From: Streptomyces pyxinae
GTDB taxonomy: Bacteria; Actinomycetota; Actinomycetes; Streptomycetales; Streptomycetaceae
Direction of reading: 5' to 3'
NCBI RefSeq assembly: GCF_024756275.1
Contig: NZ_JANUGQ010000043.1
Span: forward strand, 1-32,801
Length of the DNA stretch: 32,801 nt
Shown here: piece by piece, positions 28,206-32,801 of the stretch
Numbering within the stretch: the stretch's first letter is position 1
Layout: the number at the start of each line of letters is the position of its first letter
The notes under the pieces: generated by a model
Seen by the model: only the letters and a program-made list of their open reading frames with translations
Databases searched by the model: none
Told to the model about the DNA's origin: nothing
Made by a program: the position numbers and the translations under genes

Positions 28206-29150
28206 TCAGCCCGCCTCGGAGGCGCCGAGCCGCTCGCCCGGGGCGATCCGCACCCCGCGCGCCCAGTCGGCGCCGCGCATCGGCTTCTTGCCCTGCGGCT
28301 GCACCCAGAGCAGCTCCACGGCGTACGAACCGGTGCCCGCGTGGACGCTGTTCTTGCCCGCCGCCAGCTCGCCCGGGGCCAGTTCGTCCCGGCCCGGCAC
28401 CGGCGCCGTCTGGACCAGCTTCAGCCGCTCGCCCCGGAAGACGGTCCAGGCGCCGGGGGCCGGGGTGCAGCCGCGCACCACCCGGTCGACCCGGAGCGCC
28501 GGCGCGGTCCAGTCGATCCCGGCGTCCTCCACGGTGATCTTCGGCGCCAGGGTGACGCCATCGGCGGGCTGGGGCACCGCCTTGAGGGTGCCGTCCGCGA
28601 TGCCGTCCATGGTGGCGGCGAGCAGTCCGGCGCCGGCGAAGGCCAGCCGGGTGAGCAGGTCGCCGCTGGTGTCGGTGGCCCGGATCTGCTCCGTGAGCAC
28701 CCCGTAGACCGGGCCGGAGTCCAGCCCCTCCTCGATCAGGAAGGTGGAGGCGCCGGTCAGCTCGTCCCCCGCCATGATCGAGTGCTGCACCGGGGCGGCG
28801 CCGCGCCAGGCGGGCAGCAGCGAGAAGTGCAGATTGACCCAGCCGTGGACGGGCACGTCGAGCGCGACCCGGGGCAGCAGCGCGCCGTACGCCACGACCG
28901 GACAGCAGTCGGGCCCGATCTCCCGGAGCCGGGCGAGGAAGTCCTCGTCCCGGGGCCGGGCCGGCTTGAGCACCTCGATCCCGGCCTCCTCGGCGCGCTG
29001 CGCCACCGGGCTGGCGACCAGCCGGCGGCCCCGCCCGGCGGGCGCGTCCGGCCGGGTGACGACGGCGGCCACCTCGTGGCGGTCCGAGGCGATCAGGGCG
29101 TCCAGGGCGGGTACGGCGACCTCGGGGGTGCCTGCGAAGACGAGCTTCAT
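28206..29150 (-). CDS. fmt: Methionyl-tRNA formyltransferase
   Basis: Formylates initiator methionyl-tRNA using 10-formyltetrahydrofolate; 314 aa, normal length. It starts MKLVFAGTPEVAVPALDAL; the formyl-THF site is in VVAYGALLP and NLHFSLLPAWRGAAPVQHSI, with the conserved Asn-His and SLLP, and the catalytic Asp in EEGLDSGPVY. The C-terminal OB-like tRNA-binding domain follows from about residue 205. ATG 29150 is the family start; GAACAGACAGGCAG lies upstream without a strong RBS. The Phe in HFSLLP replaces the Pro common in other bacteria. It is divergent from the HTH gene and upstream of rsmB, the typical actinobacterial arrangement; priA follows on the other side of the HTH gene. Confidence 0.97.
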   Translation of the reverse strand: MKLVFAGTPEVAVPALDALIASDRHEVAAVVTRPDAPAGRGRRLVASPVAQRAEEAGIEVLKPARPRDEDFLARLREIGPDCCPVVAYGALLPRVALDVPVHGWVNLHFSLLPAWRGAAPVQHSIMAGDELTGASTFLIEEGLDSGPVYGVLTEQIRATDTSGDLLTRLAFAGAGLLAATMDGIADGTLKAVPQPADGVTLAPKITVEDAGIDWTAPALRVDRVVRGCTPAPGAWTVFRGERLKLVQTAPVPGRDELAPGELAAGKNSVHAGTGSYAVELLWVQPQGKKPMRGADWARGVRIAPGERLGASEAG

Positions 29151-29277
29151 CGGTGGCTGACTGCCTGTCTGTTCGGGGCTACGGGAGCGGCGCACCAGTC
29201 TAGGTCGTGGCCCCGGGGTGACGCGGTCCGGTGGTCACGCGGTTCCGCGGGCGCGCAGCCGCGACCGGGCCGGGGCG

Positions 29278-29344
29278 GGCTCCGCCGGCCGTGACCGGGG
29301 GCGGCTCCGGCGGCCGTGACCGGCGCGGGCTCCGGCGGCGGCGG
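29278..29344. repeat. 25-bp-period tandem repeat
   Basis: GGCTCCGSCGGCCGTGACCGG at 29278-29298 and 29303-29323, one mismatch, and a third partial copy from 29328. Noncoding. Confidence 0.8.
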
Positions 29345-29426
29345 CTCAGGGGGCGTACGGGGGCTCACTCGCCTCGTGCCCCCGCGGATACGCCCCAGGG
29401 CGTGACCCGGCCGCAGATGAAGCGTT

Positions 29427-29442
29427 GTCAAGGGAGATTGAC
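29427..29442. promoter_or_regulatory. Dyad GTCAA-N6-TTGAC upstream of the HTH gene
   Basis: A symmetric 5-6-5 repeat 64 bp before ATG 29506, in an AT-richer patch. It may be an operator of the HTH protein or part of a promoter (TTGTCA at 29425, TTGACC at 29438); no matching -10 was found. Confidence 0.4.
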
Positions 29443-29505
29443 CTTCACGGGCCGCCGCCCCGGCGCGGCCCGCTCCTTTTCAACGCCGGTTCGAGAGGCT
29501 TGTCA

Positions 29506-30108
29506 ATGGCCGACCACGCCACCCATGACGCCCAGGCACGGGCCAGCCTGCATCTGCTGGTGCGGGACATCGAGCGGGTCCGCCGGCAGGTGGACGCACT
29601 CCGCACCCTCACCGCCCAGCTGGGCAATGTGTACCGCCCCCGGCGATCCAGCCCCACCGCGGGCTTCGTCGTCTACGGCCGGGCCCCGGCCCCCACCGTC
29701 CGGCTCGCCCAGGAGCTGCGGGACAGCGTGGAGACGCTGGTCACCGCGGCGGTGGACTTCGACCGCTCACTGGGCTTCTCGTGGGACGCGGTGGGCTCGG
29801 CCCTCGGGGTCACCAAGCAGGCGGTGCACCGCCGCTACGGCACCCGGCGGACGCCCGCCCAGGGCGGGGAGCCCGAGCGTGCCGACGGCCCGGGCGGCGC
29901 CCGGGTGCTGCCGGCCGTCCAGCCGCTGCCCGGCGTCTCCGGCATGCCCGGTACTGCCGGGGTTTCCGGGGGCCATGGCGTCTCCGGAGGTCCCGGCGCC
30001 CCCGCCGTGCCCGCCGCCCGCTCGGTGCCCCCGCAGCCGAGAGCCGGGGCCGGCGCCCCGGGCGGCGAGGTCCGGCCGGGCGCCTTCCCCGGCCCGCGCA
30101 ACGGCTGA
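29506..30108 (+). CDS. Small HTH-domain protein
   Basis: A 200-aa protein. Residues 10-50 form a helix (LHLLVRDIERVRRQVDALRTL) likely to dimerise as a coiled coil, followed near residues 85-108 by a helix-turn-helix, FSWDAVGSALGVTKQAVHRRYG. The remaining about 85 residues are low-complexity Gly/Pro/Ala (GVSGMPGTAGVSGG-like). ATG 29506 has GAGAGG at 8 nt. I do not recognise a named family; a gene of this kind sits between priA and fmt in streptomycetes from memory. DNA binding is inferred from the HTH only, and the targets are unknown. It is the only plus-strand gene among the housekeeping genes here. Confidence 0.82.
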   Translation: MADHATHDAQARASLHLLVRDIERVRRQVDALRTLTAQLGNVYRPRRSSPTAGFVVYGRAPAPTVRLAQELRDSVETLVTAAVDFDRSLGFSWDAVGSALGVTKQAVHRRYGTRRTPAQGGEPERADGPGGARVLPAVQPLPGVSGMPGTAGVSGGHGVSGGPGAPAVPAARSVPPQPRAGAGAPGGEVRPGAFPGPRNG

Positions 30109-30160
30109 CCACCGGGCCCGGCCGCCGGGCGCGTGGGCCGGCCGGCTTCCGCCCCGCCCG

Positions 30161-30185
30161 CCGGTCCCACGAGGCCCGGGACCGG
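30161..30185. terminator. Bidirectional hairpin between HTH gene and priA
   Basis: CCGGTCCC (30161-30168) pairs with GGGACCGG (30178-30185), 9-nt loop. It ends one base before the priA stop codon, between convergent genes. Confidence 0.55.
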
Positions 30186-32336
30186 TCAGCCGATGTCCGG
30201 CGGGTCGATCCGCACCCGCACCGAGTCGTCGCCCCGGGCCGTCCGGCCCGCCCGGGCCGCCTTCAGCGCCGCCGCCAGGGCCGACCCGCTGCCCGGTGGC
30301 ACCCGCAGCAGCGCCCGGTCCCAGCTCTCGCCCGGCGGCGGGTCGCCGGGGCGGCGGGCACCGCCCGGGGGCGGGGCCGGCAGCGGCACCGGGCCCAGGG
30401 TCTCGGTCTCCGGGGGCAGCTCGGCCCCGGCCAGGAAGGCGGCCACCGCCTCCGGCCGGCCGGTGACGGCGGCCATCCGGGAGACCGGCGGGAAGCCCAG
30501 CTCGGCGCGCTCGGCCAGCTCCCGCTGGGCGTGGCCGACCGGGTCCCAGCGCACCAGCGCCTGCACCGGCCGGAGCGTGGGCTCGGCCACCACCACCACG
30601 GTGCCGCCCTCGTCCTGGCCGCGCACCAGCGAGGCCGCGTCCAGCCAGCGGCGCAGCGCCTCCTCGCCGGCCCGCAGGTCGGGGCGGCCGAGCATGGCCC
30701 AGCCGTCCAGCAGCAGCGCGGCGGCGTACCCGCCCTCGGCGACCGGCTCGGCGCCCGGCGTGCTCACCACCAGCGCGGGCCGCCCCGGCACGGTGTCCAG
30801 CACATGGTCCCGGCCCGAGGTGCGGACCGGTACGGCGGGAAACGCCCGGCCCAGCTCCTCCGCCGTCCGCCGGGCGCCCACCACGCTGGCCCGCAGCCGG
30901 GCGCCCCCGCAGGCGGGGCAGTGCCAGCCGGGAGCGTCCCGGCCGCACCAGCCGCACCGCAGCGCGTGCTGGTCGGCGGCCTCCAGCGGGCCCGAGCAGT
31001 GCCCGCACCGGGCGGGGGTACGGCACCGCTCGCAGGCCAGCCGGGGGACGTACCCCCGCCGGGGCACCTGGACCAGCACCGGGCCCGCGCGCAGGCCGTC
31101 CCGTACCGCCTGCCAGGCGAGCGTGGGCAGCCGGGCGGCCCGGGCGGCCTCGTCCCGGGCCAGCTCGGTGTCGCCGACCGTCCGGACCAGCGGGGCGGCG
31201 GCGCGCACCTGGTCCCGGGGGGCGAGCAGCGGCCGGGCCCAGCCGGTCTCCACCAGCTGGGCCGCCTCGACGGTGCAGCCGGTGGCGCCGAGCAGAAAGG
31301 CGCAGTGGTCATGGGCGGCACGCAGCAGCAGCACCTCCCGGGCGTGCGGCAGCGGGGCGTGCGGCTCGCTGTGGCTGGCGTCGCCGTCGTCCCAGATGGC
31401 GACCAGACCGAGGTCCCGGACCGGGGCGAACATGGCGGCCCGGGTGCCGACGACCGCCCGGACCGAGCCGCGCCGGACGGCGAGCCACTGGCGGTACCGC
31501 TTCTCGGGGCCCGCCTCGGCGGTGAGCAGGGCGTGCCGGCCCTCGCCCAGCAGGGCGGTGAGCGCCGCGTCCACCCGGGCGGCGGCCCGGCCGTCCGGGA
31601 CCACCACCAGGGCGCCGCGCCCGGAGGCGAGGGCGGCACCGACCGCCCGGGCCAGCTCGTCGGCCCAGTGCGGCCCGGGCAGCGCGTTCCACACCGCCCG
31701 GGGCGCGCCGCCGCCCGCCAGCGCGGTCAGGAACGCCTCGCCCTGCTCGTACCGCCGCCAGGTCCTGGGGTCGGGCGGCGGGGGCGGCGGCAGCGGCTCG
31801 GGCGAGGGCCGGGACTCGGCACGGGCGCTGCGCGGCGGCACGGCGAGCTGGAGGACGTCCGCGAGGCTGCCCGCGTACCGGTCGGCCACCGCCCGGGCCA
31901 GCCGCAGCAGCTCGGGGCCGAGCACCGGCTCGGGCGAGACCACCCCGGCGAGCGCGGCGAGCGGCCCGGAGTAGTCGGAGGTGGCCCGCCGCTCGACCAG
32001 GAAGCCGTCGATCAGCCGGCCGCCCTCCCGGCGCCCGCCCTGCACCTGGTGCGCCCCGGCGCCGAACCGCACCCGGACCCGCACGCCCGGCCGCGCCTCC
32101 GCGTCCAGCTCCTCCGGCACCGCGTAGTCGAAGAACTGGTCCAGGTGGAGCACGCCCTTGTTGACCACCACCCGGGCGACCGGCAGCTCCTTGGCGAGCG
32201 CCGCTCCCCGCCAGGTGCGCGGCTTGGCGCGCGGCACCTTGGCCCGGCGGACGGTCTCCCGGATGAGCGCGAGCTGCTCGGGAGCCTCGCCCGCCCGGAC
32301 CTCCCGGTGCTCGGGGTTCTCGTTCTCGCTGCTCAC
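30186..32336 (-). CDS. priA: PriA-like primosomal protein N' (degenerate helicase)
   Basis: A replication-restart protein of 716 aa. The N-terminal 3'-DNA-binding domain (ARVVVNKGVLHLDQFFDYAVPEEL, VRVRFGAGAHQVQG) and the zinc-binding module with four CxxC pairs (CERC, CGHC, CGWC, CPAC; DNA about 30905-31040) are intact. The ATPase site is not: the position of the Walker A loop reads WNALPGPHWADEL without GKT, and the DEEH box region reads IWDDGDASH. This is known for actinobacterial PriA proteins, which probably lack helicase activity. GTG 32334-32336 is chosen for family length; TAGGAA (32342-32347) just upstream may be a -10 or a weak RBS. It is downstream of metK and separated from it by a strong terminator. 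Confidence 0.93.
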   Translation of the reverse strand: MSSENENPEHREVRAGEAPEQLALIRETVRRAKVPRAKPRTWRGAALAKELPVARVVVNKGVLHLDQFFDYAVPEELDAEARPGVRVRVRFGAGAHQVQGGRREGGRLIDGFLVERRATSDYSGPLAALAGVVSPEPVLGPELLRLARAVADRYAGSLADVLQLAVPPRSARAESRPSPEPLPPPPPPDPRTWRRYEQGEAFLTALAGGGAPRAVWNALPGPHWADELARAVGAALASGRGALVVVPDGRAAARVDAALTALLGEGRHALLTAEAGPEKRYRQWLAVRRGSVRAVVGTRAAMFAPVRDLGLVAIWDDGDASHSEPHAPLPHAREVLLLRAAHDHCAFLLGATGCTVEAAQLVETGWARPLLAPRDQVRAAAPLVRTVGDTELARDEAARAARLPTLAWQAVRDGLRAGPVLVQVPRRGYVPRLACERCRTPARCGHCSGPLEAADQHALRCGWCGRDAPGWHCPACGGARLRASVVGARRTAEELGRAFPAVPVRTSGRDHVLDTVPGRPALVVSTPGAEPVAEGGYAAALLLDGWAMLGRPDLRAGEEALRRWLDAASLVRGQDEGGTVVVVAEPTLRPVQALVRWDPVGHAQRELAERAELGFPPVSRMAAVTGRPEAVAAFLAGAELPPETETLGPVPLPAPPPGGARRPGDPPPGESWDRALLRVPPGSGSALAAALKAARAGRTARGDDSVRVRIDPPDIG

Positions 32337-32416
32337 ACCCGAATTCCTACCAGACCCCACCGACACCCCCACCGGCCCTCGCCACCGCCCCGGCCCGCGC
32401 TCCCGCGCTGTCGGCC

Positions 32417-32474
32417 GGGCCCGGCGCCGGGCCCCGGATGCCTGGCGCCGGGTGCCGGGTCACGGGCGCCCGTG
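32417..32474. repeat. Two perfect palindromes in the metK-priA gap
   Basis: GGGCCCGGCGCCGGGCCC (32417-32434, 18 bp) and CACGGGCGCCCGTG (32461-32474, 14 bp) are both spacer-free. They lie downstream of the metK terminator and upstream of priA; they may fold in RNA or bind proteins, but GC-rich chance palindromes are also possible. Confidence 0.55.
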
Positions 32475-32490
32475 GACGATCGTGGAAACG

Positions 32491-32528
32491 CCGGAGTCCG
32501 GCACCCTTCTCCGGGTGCCGGACTCCGG
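32491..32528 (-). terminator. Rho-independent-type terminator of metK
   Basis: Perfect 16-bp stem, CCGGAGTCCGGCACCC (32491-32506) with 32513-32528, 6-nt loop. On the minus strand it follows the metK stop by 26 nt and is followed by CGTTTCC, a short U-run. One of the clearest terminators in the window. Confidence 0.88.
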
Positions 32529-32554
32529 CGGTCGTCGCTTCGGTGCGCCTGGGT

Positions 32555-32801
32555 TCAGAGGCCGGCGGCGGTGCGGAGGGCCTCGGTACGGTCGGTGCGC
32601 TCCCAGGTGAAGTCGGCCAGCTCGCGGCCGAAGTGGCCGTAGGCCGCGGTCTGGGCGTAGATCGGCCGCAACAGGTCCAGATCACGGATGATCGCGGCCG
32701 GGCGCAGGTCGAAGACCTGGGCGATGGCGTGCTCGATCCGGTCCACCTCCACCGTGGCGGTCCCGAAGGTCTCCACGAACAGGCCCACCGGCTCCGCCTT
32801 G
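32555..32801 (-). CDS. metK: S-adenosylmethionine synthetase, C-terminal part
   Basis: MetK makes S-adenosylmethionine from methionine and ATP. Only the last about 81 residues are in the window; the gene runs off the right edge. GLFVETFGTATVEVDRI, FDLRPAAIIRDLDLLRPIY and TAAYGHFGRELADFTWERTD are the conserved C-terminus of bacterial MetK, where the histidine of YGHFGR is invariant. It ends at 32555 and is followed by a strong terminator. The stop and frame are certain; the start is not visible. Confidence 0.97.
   Translation of the reverse strand, partial: KAEPVGLFVETFGTATVEVDRIEHAIAQVFDLRPAAIIRDLDLLRPIYAQTAAYGHFGRELADFTWERTDRTEALRTAAGL

Larger units (their letters stand above)
29151..29505. 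other. Divergent intergenic region fmt / HTH gene
   Basis: These 355 bp contain a TAGACT hexamer (29199-29204, minus strand) as a possible fmt -10, a 25-bp-period tandem repeat (29278-29344), a GTCAA-N6-TTGAC dyad (29427-29442) and no supported gene. Confidence 0.6.

Noticed and set aside
1..32801. CRISPR arrays, tRNA/rRNA genes, prophage or conjugation genes
   Set aside because: Repeats are short tandem or inverted types without regular spacers, and no cloverleaf or mobile-element protein motif was seen in either strand.

Overview
The window is very GC-rich with strongly G/C-biased third codon positions, many GTG starts and purine-rich ribosome binding sites. The right-hand gene order metK-priA-(HTH gene)-fmt-rsmB-rpe-sorC-guaB1 is the one I know from Streptomyces chromosomes, so this is almost certainly chromosomal DNA of a Streptomyces or a very close relative. 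Assignments were made by reading the sequence and from memory of the families; no database search was run.

Layout. 1-2598: a secreted GH18 chitinase behind a classical chitinase promoter with two 12-bp direct repeats. 2732-4634: an ECF41-type sigma factor with its fused C-terminal regulatory domain, and the SDR/NmrA-type gene that habitually accompanies this class. 4923-10854: an MFS transporter, a divergent SDR/TetR pair with two matching dyads between them, an NCS2 uracil/xanthine-type permease, a DUF3224 protein and a DUF5995-like protein. 10907-16347 (minus strand): a probable basic amino acid catabolic unit made of two operons, one with a nitrilase-type amidase and an arginine/lysine 2-monooxygenase, the other with a cationic amino acid permease and an Lrp/AsnC regulator. 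Both operon upstream regions carry three TTGCGC-like boxes with nearly the same spacing. A frameshifted membrane-protein gene lies between the operons. 16921-18006: an SGNH/GDSL hydrolase.

18110-22275 is a partner-switching/general stress module: a DUF5133 gene, a 28-codon ORF coupled to an RsbT-like ATPase gene, a SpoIIE-type phosphatase, an RsbW-like kinase and a SigB/SigF-type sigma factor. No STAS-domain antagonist is present in the window. The intergenic stretch 18390-18569 is an unusually dense series of inverted repeats. Three intergenic sequences fit the GNNT-N14-15-GGGTA pattern expected for this class of sigma factor.

22674-32801 (mostly minus strand) is housekeeping: GuaB1 (IMPDH-related, probably a GMP reductase), a SorC regulator, ribulose-phosphate epimerase, RsmB, Fmt, a small HTH protein on the plus strand, an actinobacterial PriA with a degenerate ATPase site but intact zinc cysteines, and the 3' end of metK, followed by a strong terminator. 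I saw no tRNA, rRNA, CRISPR, insertion sequence or prophage gene.
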